A stretch of DNA of 64,000 nt, taken from Mesorhizobium sp. Its GTDB lineage: Bacteria; Pseudomonadota; Alphaproteobacteria; Rhizobiales; Rhizobiaceae. The notes under the pieces were generated by a model. The model made no database searches, was not told the DNA's origin, and saw only the letters and a program-made list of their open reading frames with translations. Both the position numbers and the translations under genes were made by a program. Of this stretch, positions 16,749 through 25,351 are shown in pieces. The DNA is taken from the NCBI GenBank assembly GCA_004017275.1, contig SAKE01000002.1, positions 313,411-377,410 of the forward strand, read 5' to 3'. How positions within the stretch are numbered: the stretch's first letter is position 1; the number at the start of each line of letters is the position of its first letter.

Positions 16749-18811
16749 CAGCTCTCATGGAAATGATTGTAGACCAGTTTGGCGACCTGTTCGGAAATGC
16801 CGTCGACTTTCCTCAAATCCTCTATTGCCGCACGGCTGACTGCCTTGGCGGTGCCGAAATGCATGAGGAGCGCTCGCTTGCGGCCGGGGCCGATGCCGCT
16901 GATCTCGTCAAGCGGGCTCTTGACCATCTCCTTCTTGCGGCGTGCACGGTGCGAACCGATGGCGAAACGGTGGACCTCGTCGCGCAGGCGCTGGACGAAA
17001 TAGAGCACGGGATCGCGAACCGGCAGCGAAAACGAATCCCGCCCTTTGACGAAGAAGCGCTCGCGGCCGGCATCGCGATCCTGGCCCTTGGCGATACCGA
17101 TGGCAACCACGCGGTCCTCGATGCCGAGATCCGCGAGTATCTTGCGCACCGCCGTCATCTGACCCTGGCCACCGTCGATCAGGATAACGTCGGGCCAGGC
17201 CGGGAAGCTGCCGGAGATGTCGTCTTCGATATCGTCTGCTGAACCGTCAACTGCATCGCCAGCGGGAACATCGCCATGTTCCTTGAGCAGCCGCGAAAAC
17301 CGCCGCTCCATCACCTCGCGCATCATGCCGAAATCGTCGCCAGGCGTGATGTCGGTCGAGCGGATGTTGAATTTTCTATACTGGTTCTTCACAAAGCCTT
17401 CCGGCCCGGCGACCACCATGGCGCCGACCGCATTGGTGCCCATGATGTGCGAATTGTCGTAGACTTCGATGCGCACCGGCGGCTTGGTCAGGCCGAAGGT
17501 TTCGGCGAAACCCACCAGCAGGCGTCCTTGCGTCGAGGTTTCAGCCAGCCGCCGCCCGAGCGCCTCGCGGGCATTCTGCAGGGCGTTGTCGGTCAGGTCT
17601 TTCTTTTCGCCGCGCTGCGGCACCGAGATCGCGACCTTGCGGCCGGCACGGGCGGAGAGCGCTTCGGCCAACAATTCCTGATCCTCGACGCCATGCGACA
17701 GGAGGATCGCGCGCGGCGTCGGCTTGTCGTCATAGAATTGCGCCAGGAAAGAACCCAGCACCTCCGCCGCCTCCAGCGCCGGATCGGCTTTGGGGAAATA
17801 GGCGCGGTTGCCCCAGTTCTGGCCGGTGCGGAAAAAGAACACCTGGATACAGACCTGGCCGCCCTCCTGATGGATGGCAAAAACATCGGCCTCGTCGACG
17901 GTCGCCGGGTTGATGCCCTGGTGGCTCTGCACATGCGACAGTGCCGCAAGTCGATCGCGATAGATGGCGGCGCGCTCGAAATCGAGAGCTTCCGACGCTT
18001 GCTGCATGGCGACCGAGATTTCCGTCTTCACCTTCTGGCTGCGGCCGGACAAGAAGTCCTTCGCCTCATTGACCAGTTCGGCATAGTCCTGGTGCGAGAT
18101 TTCGCCAGTGCAAGGCCCGGCGCAGCGCTTGATCTGGTAGAGCAGGCACGGCCGCGTGCGGTTCTCGTAGAAAGAGTTGGTGCAGCTCCTGAGCAGGAAG
18201 GCGCGCTGCAGCGAATTGATGGTGCGGCCGACCGCGCCGGCCGAAGCGAAGGGGCCGAAATAGTCGCCTTTGCGCGAGCGCGCACCGCGATGCTTGTAGA
18301 TGCCGGGCGAGACATGGTCGCCGGTCAAGAGGATATAGGGAAACGACTTGTCGTCGCGCATCAGCACATTGAATCGCGGCCGCAAGCGCTTGATAAGATT
18401 GGCTTCGAGCAGCAGCGCTTCGATCTCGGTGCGGGTGACGACGAATTCCATCGTCGACGTTTCGCGCACCATGCGGCCGATGCGGTTGGTGTGGAAACGG
18501 CCTTGCGCATAGTTGGTGACGCGCTTCTTCAGGCTGCGCGCCTTGCCGACATAGAGCACGTCGCCGGCCGCGTTCATCATGCGGTAGACGCCGGGCGCGT
18601 TAGGCAGCCGCTTGACCAGCGTCTGGATCACCTCGGCGCCGACCATGCCTTCGGCGTCGCCGGCATGCGGCGTCCAGTCGATGGCGGTGAAGGCGACATC
18701 GGGACCGGCAGGTTCGACGATCTCGTCGACCGCCTCGTCCTCAAGGTCGGTGTCGGGGGGCAGATCGTCGGCGCCGCCGCGCGGTTTGTTTTTGTGATCC
18801 ACAGGACTCAT
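16748..18811 (-). CDS. uvrC: Excinuclease ABC subunit C
   Basis: A 687-aa nuclease that makes both incisions around UvrB-bound DNA lesions. The N-terminal GIY-YIG domain ([25 protein letters not shown]) starts near residue 73, after an acidic alphaproteobacterial extension. The UVR/cysteine-rich segment ([20 protein letters not shown]), the RNase H-like 3' nuclease domain ([30 protein letters not shown]) and the C-terminal helix-hairpin-helix ([17 protein letters not shown]) are all present. The ATG at 18811 overlaps the TGA of the upstream SDR gene (ATGA), which fixes the start; a further 11 codons are possible upstream. Confidence 0.97.
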   Translation of the reverse strand: MSPVDHKNKPRGGADDLPPDTDLEDEAVDEIVEPAGPDVAFTAIDWTPHAGDAEGMVGAEVIQTLVKRLPNAPGVYRMMNAAGDVLYVGKARSLKKRVTNYAQGRFHTNRIGRMVRETSTMEFVVTRTEIEALLLEANLIKRLRPRFNVLMRDDKSFPYILLTGDHVSPGIYKHRGARSRKGDYFGPFASAGAVGRTINSLQRAFLLRSCTNSFYENRTRPCLLYQIKRCAGPCTGEISHQDYAELVNEAKDFLSGRSQKVKTEISVAMQQASEALDFERAAIYRDRLAALSHVQSHQGINPATVDEADVFAIHQEGGQVCIQVFFFRTGQNWGNRAYFPKADPALEAAEVLGSFLAQFYDDKPTPRAILLSHGVEDQELLAEALSARAGRKVAISVPQRGEKKDLTDNALQNAREALGRRLAETSTQGRLLVGFAETFGLTKPPVRIEVYDNSHIMGTNAVGAMVVAGPEGFVKNQYRKFNIRSTDITPGDDFGMMREVMERRFSRLLKEHGDVPAGDAVDGSADDIEDDISGSFPAWPDVILIDGGQGQMTAVRKILADLGIEDRVVAIGIAKGQDRDAGRERFFVKGRDSFSLPVRDPVLYFVQRLRDEVHRFAIGSHRARRKKEMVKSPLDEISGIGPGRKRALLMHFGTAKAVSRAAIEDLRKVDGISEQVAKLVYNHFHES

Positions 18812-19572
18812 TCCGTCATGCCTGTCACATCGGGCGTCTGCCACGCAAGATGCTGGCCGCCATCAAGCGCGATCATCTGGCCGGTGACCGAGCGCGCTTC
18901 CCAGAGATAGCGGATTGTGGCGCCGAATTCCGGCAATTCCGGGCCGCGCTTGAGGATCAAGCCATCGACCTGCGCGGCAAAATCGCTGTCGTCTTGGCGC
19001 GCGTTCTTCAGGGTCGGCCCAGGGCCGATGGCATTGACGCGGATGCGAGGGCCGAGCGATTGCGCCATCATCTGGGTGGCCGTCCACAGCGTCGACTTGG
19101 ACAGTGCGTAGGAAAAGTAGCGGGGCGTCGGCCGCCAGACGCGCTGATCGATCATGTTGACGATCAGACCCTCCTGCCCCTCCGGCAACGCCCGGGCGAA
19201 GTTCTGCGCCAGCAGCGCTGGCGCCTTCACATGCACGGCAAAATGCCGGTCCCAGGCCCGCCAGTCGAAATCCAGAACCGAATCATCCACGAACAGCGAC
19301 GCATTGTTGACCAGCAGCGAAATCGGTCCGAGCGCTGCTTGTGCCAGGCCGACAAGGTCGCCGGCGGCGTCCATATCGGTCAGGTCGGCGGCGACCACGG
19401 CGGCGCGGCCACCGCCGGCATTGATTGCGGCGACCAACGCATCTGCCTCGATACGCGAGCGGTTGCAATGGATGGCGACGGCAAAACCATGGGCGGCCAG
19501 ATCCTCGACGATTGCCCTGCCGATCCGTTTCGCCCCGCCCGTCACCAGCGCCGTGGCAGTGGCTTTGCTCAT
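18808..19572 (-). CDS. SDR oxidoreductase, pteridine reductase/FolM-like
   Basis: A 254-aa short-chain dehydrogenase. The cofactor motif is [11 protein letters not shown] (11-21), followed by an arginine-containing loop HCNRSR that suggests NADPH. The usual catalytic serine is replaced: NMIDQ places D142 exactly 12 residues before Y155, with K159 after, the Asp-x12-Tyr-x3-Lys spacing of pteridine reductase PTR1 and E. coli FolM. It may therefore reduce dihydrofolate or dihydromonapterin. The stop overlaps the uvrC start by 4 bp (ATGA). Other SDR activities cannot be excluded. Confidence 0.72.
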   Translation of the reverse strand: MSKATATALVTGGAKRIGRAIVEDLAAHGFAVAIHCNRSRIEADALVAAINAGGGRAAVVAADLTDMDAAGDLVGLAQAALGPISLLVNNASLFVDDSVLDFDWRAWDRHFAVHVKAPALLAQNFARALPEGQEGLIVNMIDQRVWRPTPRYFSYALSKSTLWTATQMMAQSLGPRIRVNAIGPGPTLKNARQDDSDFAAQVDGLILKRGPELPEFGATIRYLWEARSVTGQMIALDGGQHLAWQTPDVTGMTE

Positions 19573-19984
19573 AGGGTGTCAATCCTCAATTTTGGCCCGA
19601 AAACACGGTGCCGGCGAAATATGGCCCGGCATGCGTTAAATGGCGTTTGTACCTTGGGCAGCATTGTGGCGAAACCGCCGGTTGGGCTCCCAAGCCGTCC
19701 TGGACTCGGGAGCGCCGGACCGGAATATAGGGCGCTGGACTCCTTGCACCAAGCGGTGTGCAGCGCAGCGCGGGATGGCTCCTGCCATTTCGCTGTTGCG
19801 AAGATGCAACGTCAAGGTTCGGCCTCATTCGCGCCGGGGAATGACCCAAGTTCAGGTTCGCTTCAGCCGCATTTTGACACGACATTTGGAACCGACGAAC
19901 GCCAGATCCGTTTCACCCCCCGGACGGGTAGATGGCGGTCGTGAGAAACAAGCCTGTGTCCTGTGGCTTAAGGAGTAAAGAACA
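19573..19984. other. Intergenic region between SDR and porin genes
   Basis: 412 bp between divergent genes. It holds the EcfG-type promoter (19888-19912) and the porin leader with AAGGAG at about 19970. The rest, which includes the unassigned SDR promoter side, shows open frames on both strands but none with coding-like sequence; I see no further gene. Confidence 0.6.
19888..19912 (+). promoter_or_regulatory. EcfG-type general stress response promoter
   Basis: GGAAC (19888-19892), exactly 16 bp, then CGTT (19909-19912) continuing TTC. This matches the alphaproteobacterial EcfG/sigma-EcfG consensus GGAAC-N16/17-CGTT. The porin start is 72 bp downstream, leaving a leader of about 65 nt. A TTGACA at 19875 lacks a matching -10. 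Confidence 0.65.
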
Positions 19985-20641
19985 ATGCAAGCCAATCTCA
20001 AATTCGCACGGCCGCTGGCCGTCGCGCTCGGGCTCTTCGCCCTCAGCGGAACCGCCTATGCCGCAGACGTCGTCCAGGAAGAGCCGCCGGCACCCGCGCC
20101 GATCGCTGAACTCCCGGTCGCTTCGTGGGCCGGCCCTTATGCCGGTCTTAACGTCGGCTATGGCTTCAGCGGCCGCACCAAGGAAAAGGATTTCGGCGTC
20201 GAGACCGATACCAAGGGTTTTGTCGGCAGCGTCTTCGGCGGCTATCAATGGCAGCAGGAGAACTTCGTCTACGGCGCTGAAGCCGAACTCGGCTACAACG
20301 GCGTCAAGGGCGACGACAACGGCATCAACTCCAAGGGCGGCTTCGAAGGCTCGCTGCGTGCTCGCCTCGGCTACGCCGTGACCCCGGAAATCCTGCTCTA
20401 CGGCACCGGCGGTCTCGCCGGCAGGAGCCTGAAGGTGGAGGACAGCGTTCTTGGCGCCAGCGATACCGCAACCATGCTCGGCTGGACCGCTGGCCTCGGC
20501 ACCGACATCAAGCTGACCGACAACGTCTTCGGCCGTGTCGAGTATCGCTACACCGACTTCGGCAGCAAGAGCTTCGATGGCATTGGCAAGGTCAAGGCCA
20601 CCGACAACCGCGTCACCTTCGGCGTCGGTATGAAGTTCTAA
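19985..20641 (+). CDS. Outer membrane beta-barrel protein, Omp25/Omp31 (RopB-like) family
   Basis: A 218-aa porin-like protein. A clear Sec signal peptide ends at residue 26 (GTAYA|ADV), a proline-rich linker (EEPPAPAPIAELPV) follows, then an eight-stranded barrel with the family signatures WAGPYAGLNVGYGF, FGGYQWQQENFVYGAEAELGY and the C-terminal RVTFGVGMKF ending in phenylalanine, as BamA substrates do. AAGGAG precedes the ATG. The protein contributes to envelope stability in Brucella and rhizobia. It is monocistronic, with an EcfG-type promoter and a strong terminator. Confidence 0.93.
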   Translation: MQANLKFARPLAVALGLFALSGTAYAADVVQEEPPAPAPIAELPVASWAGPYAGLNVGYGFSGRTKEKDFGVETDTKGFVGSVFGGYQWQQENFVYGAEAELGYNGVKGDDNGINSKGGFEGSLRARLGYAVTPEILLYGTGGLAGRSLKVEDSVLGASDTATMLGWTAGLGTDIKLTDNVFGRVEYRYTDFGSKSFDGIGKVKATDNRVTFGVGMKF

Positions 20642-20666
20642 GTCGTTCAAAGCCACGACACGAAAG

Positions 20667-20693
20667 AGCCGGGCCTCGCGCCCGGCTTTTTTT
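20667..20693 (+). terminator. Rho-independent terminator of the porin gene
   Basis: AGCCGGGC (20667-20674) pairs with GCCCGGCT (20680-20687), followed by a run of T to 20693. It lies 26 bp after the stop codon. Confidence 0.92.
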
Positions 20694-20721
20694 GTGTCCG
20701 GGTGATCACGCCTGATCGTGT

Positions 20722-20776
20722 CGATCAACCGGGTTCATCGGGCCGATCAACCGGGGTGATCGGCCGATCAACCGGG
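20722..20776. repeat. Three tandem copies of CGATCAACCGGG
   Basis: The 12-mer occurs at 20722, 20744 and 20765, a period of 21-22 bp. The third copy overlaps the stop codon of the minus-strand GST gene, so the C-terminus of that protein may have been changed by the expansion. Confidence 0.7.
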
Positions 20777-21364
20777 AATGCAGGGCTTCAGCTCTGGAAA
20801 TTTTTCGTCGAACCGTGCAGCCCAGCGCGTCAGCCGGGCGCGACCCTTTTCCCATTTTCCGGCAAAGCGCAGCGAGAGATAGCCGAGGCAGGCGCGCAGC
20901 GCCATTTGGCCGGCAGTGATTTTCTTCGGCAGCTTCGGCGGGTTGGCGTTGAGCAGGTCGAGCGCTGCCGTGATCTTCGCCCATTGGCGGTCGAGCCAGG
21001 GCTGATAGACCATCTCCTCGGGCCGCGTGCGCCGTTCATAGACCATCGACAGCGCGCAGTCGCAAATGCCGTCCGCCAATGCCTCCAGCACTTCCGCCTC
21101 GAGCCGCTTGTCGGGATTGCGCGGAAAAAGCGCGCTCTTCGAAACGCGGTTGAGGTGCTGGGTGATGGCGCGACTGTCATGGATGGAGCGACCGTCCTCA
21201 AGCACCAGAACCGGGATTTTGCCGAGCGGGTTGGCGATCATCAAGTCGGCCGGCTTCTCCTCGGTCTTGATCGGCACCAGATCGACGGCGATGCCGGCAT
21301 AGGCTGCTGCCATCCGTACCTTGGAACTGTAGGGAGAAGTCGACGCGTAGAGCAGCTTCGGCAT
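20768..21364 (-). CDS. Glutathione S-transferase family protein
   Basis: A 198-aa GST with the thioredoxin-like N-domain (MPKLLYASTSPYSSKVRMAAAYAGI, then NPLGKIPVLVLEDGRSIHDSRAITQHL with the cis-proline and glutathione-binding serine) and a helical C-domain. The S-P-Y-S motif at about 8-12 supplies a candidate catalytic serine. The ATG at 21364 yields the family N-terminus; the frame extends 19 codons upstream without support. It ends inside a short tandem repeat. Substrate unknown. Confidence 0.85.
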   Translation of the reverse strand: MPKLLYASTSPYSSKVRMAAAYAGIAVDLVPIKTEEKPADLMIANPLGKIPVLVLEDGRSIHDSRAITQHLNRVSKSALFPRNPDKRLEAEVLEALADGICDCALSMVYERRTRPEEMVYQPWLDRQWAKITAALDLLNANPPKLPKKITAGQMALRACLGYLSLRFAGKWEKGRARLTRWAARFDEKFPELKPCIPG

Positions 21365-21548
21365 GGATCGGTTTCCTGTTTGCTGGAGGGCAGTGTTGAC
21401 CGATTGGGCGCGATCGAGCAATGGCCAGAAGCGGAAAACCCAGCCGCCAGCGAGCGACGTTCGGCAAATCCGAAATCTGCGGCGCAGACAGTGGCGGCAC
21501 TCGGATCAGGTGGTCAACAACCAAGGTTGGAAAGCCCCACGCCGACAC

Positions 21549-21596
21549 AAAAAAAGCCCCACCGGACTCCGCCTCGTGGCGAAGTCCTGGGAGCTG
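21549..21596 (-). terminator. Probable terminator of the histone-like gene
   Basis: Read on the minus strand, GGACTTCGCC and GGCGGAGTCC form a 10-bp stem around ACGA, the stem can be extended by CCCA/TGGG, and TTTTTTT follows (21555-21549). It lies about 125 bp after the stop at 21720. Confidence 0.7.
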
Positions 21597-21719
21597 CGAA
21601 AAGATTTCCTCCGTCCGCCTCTGTTCTCGCCTTCCGATTACCGAAACAACGAGCGGGGCGCCCTGTCAGGCACCCGCCCTTGACTGTTTCGGCACTCCCC
21701 CAGACGAGGGAGAACGCGA

Positions 21720-22184
21720 CTACTTCTTGCCAGCCTTGGCGGGTGCCGCCTTCGGCTTGGCCGCAGGTGTCGCCTTCTTCACAGGCGCCGAAGACTTCGC
21801 TGCCGCTGCCTTCTTTGCCGGTGCAGCCTTCGCAGCCGGCTTCTTGGCAGGCGCTGCCTTCGCAGCCGGTTTCTTGGCCGGTGCTGCTTTCTTCACAGCA
21901 GGTTTGGCCGCGGCCTTTGCAGCAGGCTTCTTGGCAGGTGCGGCCTTCGCAGCCGGCTTCGCCGCTGCCTTGGCAGGTGCTGCCTTTTTCACTGCCGGTT
22001 TTGCAGCAGCTTTTGCCGCCGGCTTCTTGCCCGGCGCTGCTTTTGCCTTGGCCACTGCCGCCTTCGGCTTGGCAGCAGGTGCTGCTTTCTTCACTGCGGC
22101 TGCGACCTTCGCAGTCGCTGCTTTTGCGGGTGCTTTCTTTGCCGGTGCCTTGGACGCCGGCGCTTTGGATGACTGCTTAGCCAT
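21720..22184 (-). CDS. Histone H1-like DNA-binding protein
   Basis: A 154-aa, extremely basic, low-complexity protein made of K, A and P: repeated units such as KKPAAKAAAKPAVKKAAPAK fill nearly the whole length. Proteins like this (AlgP, HctB/HC2, bacterial H1 homologues) bind DNA or RNA electrostatically and can compact the nucleoid. The ATG at 22184 begins MAKQSSKAPASK; the frame continues upstream but loses the composition. Repeat number is likely to vary between strains. A terminator lies downstream. Confidence 0.85.
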   Translation of the reverse strand: MAKQSSKAPASKAPAKKAPAKAATAKVAAAVKKAAPAAKPKAAVAKAKAAPGKKPAAKAAAKPAVKKAAPAKAAAKPAAKAAPAKKPAAKAAAKPAVKKAAPAKKPAAKAAPAKKPAAKAAPAKKAAAAKSSAPVKKATPAAKPKAAPAKAGKK

Positions 22185-22751
22185 GCGATGCCCCTTCCGT
22201 TGTGCCGACGGTCGTAATGACCCGGCGCGCTCATGCATATCTGACTCGCGGCTTGCTAGCCAGCGAAGCAACAGACTGATTTTCGCAGCTTAAATTTTGG
22301 TTACGGATCGCATGCGATCGTGTCGATCGCCGCAAAAAACCAGTGCTGATCTTTTACCATTGCCTAGAGTGTGCCGTCGACATTCTCCACACCTGCGAGA
22401 CCACTCACCTGCAAAGCTCTGAAGATCATCCGGAAGCTTTGCGCATCGATCTTCGGTCGCTGATGTCATGACCGCTGTTTCATCGGCGCGATCATCTCGT
22501 GCAAGAAGTCGATCTACACTGCAATGCGATGGCCGATCGCTGCGTTCACCTTGTCAAACGTCATCGCACCACCCGCCTACGCGCATGTTGACAGAGTACT
22601 CTACATCACAGAGTATTCTGTGTAATTTGCTGGAGCGCTTCATCGCACGGGAGCAAGCGGCGCCTTCGCTGTTCAAGATTGCCGAGACGGCGACCCATGC
22701 CAGCGGCCCCGTCGTCGGTGATCTCTGGTCTGGTCGCATCGGAGCTGACTT
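22185..22751. other. Intergenic region with palindrome and promoter/operator
   Basis: 567 bp between the divergent histone-like and helix-turn-helix genes. It holds a perfect 14-bp palindrome GATCGCATGCGATC (22306-22319), and the promoter/operator at 22588-22622. Open frames cross it (for example one ending at 22755) but they overlap the promoter and have no recognisable product; a decayed small gene cannot be excluded. Confidence 0.5.
22588..22622 (+). promoter_or_regulatory. Sigma-70 promoter overlapped by two operator-like palindromes
   Basis: TTGACA (22588-22593), 17-bp spacer, GAGTAT (22611-22616). The 12-mer ACAGAGTA(C/T)TCT occurs twice, at 22591 and 22608; the first contains the perfect palindrome AGAGTACTCT, the second extends to CACAGA-GTAT-TCTGTG. 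The placement across -35 and -10 suggests repression, most simply by the regulator encoded from 22752. Confidence 0.62.
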
Positions 22752-23063
22752 ATGAGTGCCAACGAAATCATCCACCAGAGCACACGGCTCAGGATCATGG
22801 CTGCCCTGAACATGCTGGAAAGGCGCGAAACGCTGGACTTCAGCCAGTTGAAGGCAATCGTGGACGTTACCGACGGCAATCTCGGTGCACATCTCGATAG
22901 GCTGGCCAGGGCCGGCTATGTCGACATCGAAAAGCTGTTCGTCGGCCGCCGGCCGCAGACGCGCGTCAGGGCGACGACGAGCGGACGGCGTGCGTTCCGC
23001 GGCCACGCCGCGTTCCTGCGCAAGATCCTCGATCAGGCCGAGGTGGCTCCGCGCAGAAAATAG
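22752..23063 (+). CDS. Small winged-helix transcriptional regulator (HTH_34/MarR-like)
   Basis: A 103-aa protein that is essentially one winged helix: IHQSTRLRIMAALNMLERRETLDFSQLKAIVDVTDGNLGAHLDRLARAGYVDIEKLFVGRRPQTRV, ending in a helix for dimerisation. GGAG precedes the ATG. Members of this group usually repress themselves and a neighbouring membrane-protein gene; here the downstream neighbour is on the opposite strand. The promoter 130 bp upstream carries two palindromes that are the likely binding sites. Confidence 0.8.
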   Translation: MSANEIIHQSTRLRIMAALNMLERRETLDFSQLKAIVDVTDGNLGAHLDRLARAGYVDIEKLFVGRRPQTRVRATTSGRRAFRGHAAFLRKILDQAEVAPRRK

Positions 23064-23084
23064 CGTGGCGACTGGACAAGCCTC

Positions 23085-23699
23085 TCATCGCGTGGCGACC
23101 ACGGCGACACCGGCCCCGATCATCACACCACCCCCTGCACGGTTCACCCGGCGCACGATCTTTGGCGTGCGCAACAGGCTGCGGGCGCGACCGGCGAGGG
23201 CGACATGGCCGCCGATCACCACCACTTCGACGGCCAGGATCACCATCATCAGCACACCGACATGCCCAAGGGTGAGCGACGCGCCGACGACATTGGGCAG
23301 CAGCGCAATGTAGAACAACGGCATTTTCGGATTACCGAGATTGAGCGCGATGCCGGTGGCAAAAATCGTCAGCAGCCCGCGCCGTCCGGAGACGGCTTGC
23401 AGTTCCGGCACGACGGGTACGGCGGTCCACAGCCTGATGCCCATCCAGATCAGATAGGCCGCGCCGCCATAACGAAGCACCGTCATGACGAGCGCCATCT
23501 TGGCGGCGATGATCGACAGGCCGAAAGCGGCGAGCATCAGGAAGATGAGGATGCCAACCACCGTGCCGGCGCCATAGGCGATGCCCGACGCAGCGCCGCT
23601 GGAGATGGTACGCGCGACGATCGTCATGTTGTCCGGTCCGGGGCTGGCAGCGAACACGAAGAAGGCGGCCGCGAAGGCAAGGATGGTGGCAATATCCAT
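23085..23699 (-). CDS. LysE/RhtB family amino-acid exporter
   Basis: A 204-aa inner-membrane protein with about six hydrophobic segments. The N-terminal AAFFVFAASPGPDNMTIVARTISSGAASGIAYGAGTVVG carries the family's SPGP motif, and NLGNPKMPLFYIALLPN the conserved NPK motif. It probably exports an amino acid or homoserine-lactone-like compound. It is convergent with the winged-helix regulator gene, with 21 bp between stops. Confidence 0.88.
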   Translation of the reverse strand: MDIATILAFAAAFFVFAASPGPDNMTIVARTISSGAASGIAYGAGTVVGILIFLMLAAFGLSIIAAKMALVMTVLRYGGAAYLIWMGIRLWTAVPVVPELQAVSGRRGLLTIFATGIALNLGNPKMPLFYIALLPNVVGASLTLGHVGVLMMVILAVEVVVIGGHVALAGRARSLLRTPKIVRRVNRAGGGVMIGAGVAVVATR

Positions 23700-23801
23700 G
23701 AAGGCTCCCGAAAGTGATCTGTTGCTCTCGGGCGTTCAGATTAGCCAGTTTACACGTCGGCGCCATCAGGAAAATTCAGGATCTTCGCGATGTGCATTCC
23801 G

Positions 23802-24638
23802 TCACGGCTGATAGCCGAGGCAGATGGCACCGAGCGCGACGATCGCACAGGCGCCGACACGCCTGGGCGTCAGCATCTCGCCGAGAAACAGCCGCCCGAT
23901 AAAGGCCGCGAAGACGACGCTGGTTTCGCGGATCGCGGTAATCGGACCTGCCGGCCCAAGCGCGAAGGCGGCGACCACGACGCCATAGGCCAGAAGTGCG
24001 AACAGGCCGCCGCCCAGCGCCTTCCAGGTTTCCGCAGCCCGCAGGTTGACGACGAGCCGGCCACGACAGGCGACGAAGGTCGCCGGCAGCAAGGCTCCGT
24101 AGAGCAGCAGCACCCAGGCAGTGTAGGCGGCGGCATTTCCCGCCGCACGAACGCCGATCGCATCGACCGTCGCATAGGCGGCAATGATCGCTCCCGTTGC
24201 CAGTGCAAAGAGGATCGATGTCGTGGCGGCTCTTCCTCGTCCGAGCGAAAGGCCCATGATACCGCCGGAGACCAGCGCGACGCCGACGGTCTGCGGCAGG
24301 GTGAGCTGCTGGTTGGCCAGCAAGAACCCGCCGAGCGTCACAAGCAGCGGCACACTGCCGCGAACGATCGGATAGACCTGTCCCAGCTCGCCATATCTGT
24401 AGGCGGCCACCAGAAACACACTGTAGCCGACCTGCAGGCAGGCCGAGAGCATGACATAGGGCCAGGCCGGCGCGGCCGGAAGGGCGTGGAAGAGGGCGAA
24501 GGGAATGGCGAGCGCCGTGCTGGAAAAGCTCATGACTGTGACGGTCCACAACCTGTCGGCCCCGGTTCGCAGGAAGGCGTTCCAACTCGCGTGCAGGATC
24601 GCGGCGAACAGCGCGAGTCCGATGACCAGCGGGCTCAT
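23802..24638 (-). CDS. EamA (DMT superfamily) transporter under TetR control
   Basis: A 278-aa protein with about ten hydrophobic segments and two EamA repeats (AAYRYGELGQVYPIVRGSVPLLVTL in the first; IRETSVVFAAFIGRLFLGE in the second). Its ATG overlaps the stop of the preceding TetR gene (ATGA), so the two form one operon, with the exporter as the probable regulated function. Substrate unknown. Confidence 0.85.
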   Translation of the reverse strand: MSPLVIGLALFAAILHASWNAFLRTGADRLWTVTVMSFSSTALAIPFALFHALPAAPAWPYVMLSACLQVGYSVFLVAAYRYGELGQVYPIVRGSVPLLVTLGGFLLANQQLTLPQTVGVALVSGGIMGLSLGRGRAATTSILFALATGAIIAAYATVDAIGVRAAGNAAAYTAWVLLLYGALLPATFVACRGRLVVNLRAAETWKALGGGLFALLAYGVVVAAFALGPAGPITAIRETSVVFAAFIGRLFLGEMLTPRRVGACAIVALGAICLGYQP

Positions 24639-25216
24639 TGCGGCCTGCGCGAAGCAGCGATGATGCCCAGGGCCGCCTTGCGGGCGTCGCGAATGGCGGT
24701 GTCCGCCTGCCCCATCTGCGCCAGCAAGGTCGCGCCTTCGATCAACATAAGCAGTGTCGCCGCCACGCTCTCGGCGCGGCCACGTGGCATCACCTCTTCA
24801 AGGATCGACTGCATGCGCTGTTTGAGGCCGTTCTTCTGCCTGGCGACAGCCTTGAACACCGGATGCCTGGGATCGCCGAACTCGGCCAGCGCATGCGCGA
24901 ACAGGCAGCCATGGAAATCCGGGCTGCGGAACCAGCGTTCATGCCAATCGAAGATTTTTCCGATTTTCTGCTCTGGCATGATGCCCTCTTCGGCGAGCCG
25001 GTCAAGCTGGGCGTCGAAGCGCATGGCGCGATAATCGAGCACCTCGACGATCAGTTCATCCTTGCTGGGAAAGTGGCGATACATCGTCATCTTGGCCACA
25101 CCGGCTTCGGCGATGATCCGGTCGATGCCAGTGGCGTGGAAGCCGGCCTGCTTGAACAGCGCGTAGGCCGTTTCAACGACATGCTGGCGTTTGTCGGAAG
25201 CAGGCGATGACTTCAT
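24635..25216 (-). CDS. TetR/AcrR family transcriptional repressor
   Basis: A 193-aa repressor. Residues 10-56 are the TetR helix-turn-helix (HVVETAYALFKQAGFHATGIDRIIAEAGVAKMTMYRHFPSKDELIVEVL); the rest is a helical ligand-binding domain with an LmrA/YxaF-like look (FHGCLFAHALAEFGD). It is translationally coupled to the EamA gene. A perfect 20-bp palindrome lies 15 bp upstream of its start, so autoregulation is likely. Confidence 0.9.
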   Translation of the reverse strand: MKSSPASDKRQHVVETAYALFKQAGFHATGIDRIIAEAGVAKMTMYRHFPSKDELIVEVLDYRAMRFDAQLDRLAEEGIMPEQKIGKIFDWHERWFRSPDFHGCLFAHALAEFGDPRHPVFKAVARQKNGLKQRMQSILEEVMPRGRAESVAATLLMLIEGATLLAQMGQADTAIRDARKAALGIIAASRRPQ

Positions 25217-25230
25217 GGCGGCTACCGATG

Positions 25231-25250
25231 ATGAGACAGGTCTGTCTCAT
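25231..25250. promoter_or_regulatory. Perfect palindromic operator for the TetR repressor
   Basis: ATGAGACAG-GT-CTGTCTCAT, with 9-bp perfect arms (or 10 bp with a GT/CT centre). It lies immediately upstream of the tetR start codon on the minus strand. Length and symmetry fit a TetR dimer site. Confidence 0.75.
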
Positions 25251-25351
25251 ATTCATGCAGCGGATCGCGCGTTCTGTCAACACCGCACGGAAAAACGCCC
25301 GCGGCCGATCAAGCCGCAGGCGCGAAAGGGATTGGAAACGGGGAGCCGAGT

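Noticed and set aside
19640..19978. A 112-codon + strand frame before the porin
   Set aside because: It runs through the EcfG promoter and has no coding character.
20722..20776. Possible CRISPR-like array (CGATCAACCGGG repeats)
   Set aside because: Repeats are 12 bp with 9-10 bp spacers that are not unique, far from CRISPR dimensions; no cas genes.
22468..22755. A 95-codon frame ending on the winged-helix gene start
   Set aside because: It crosses the promoter and operator; no transcript from that promoter could contain its start.
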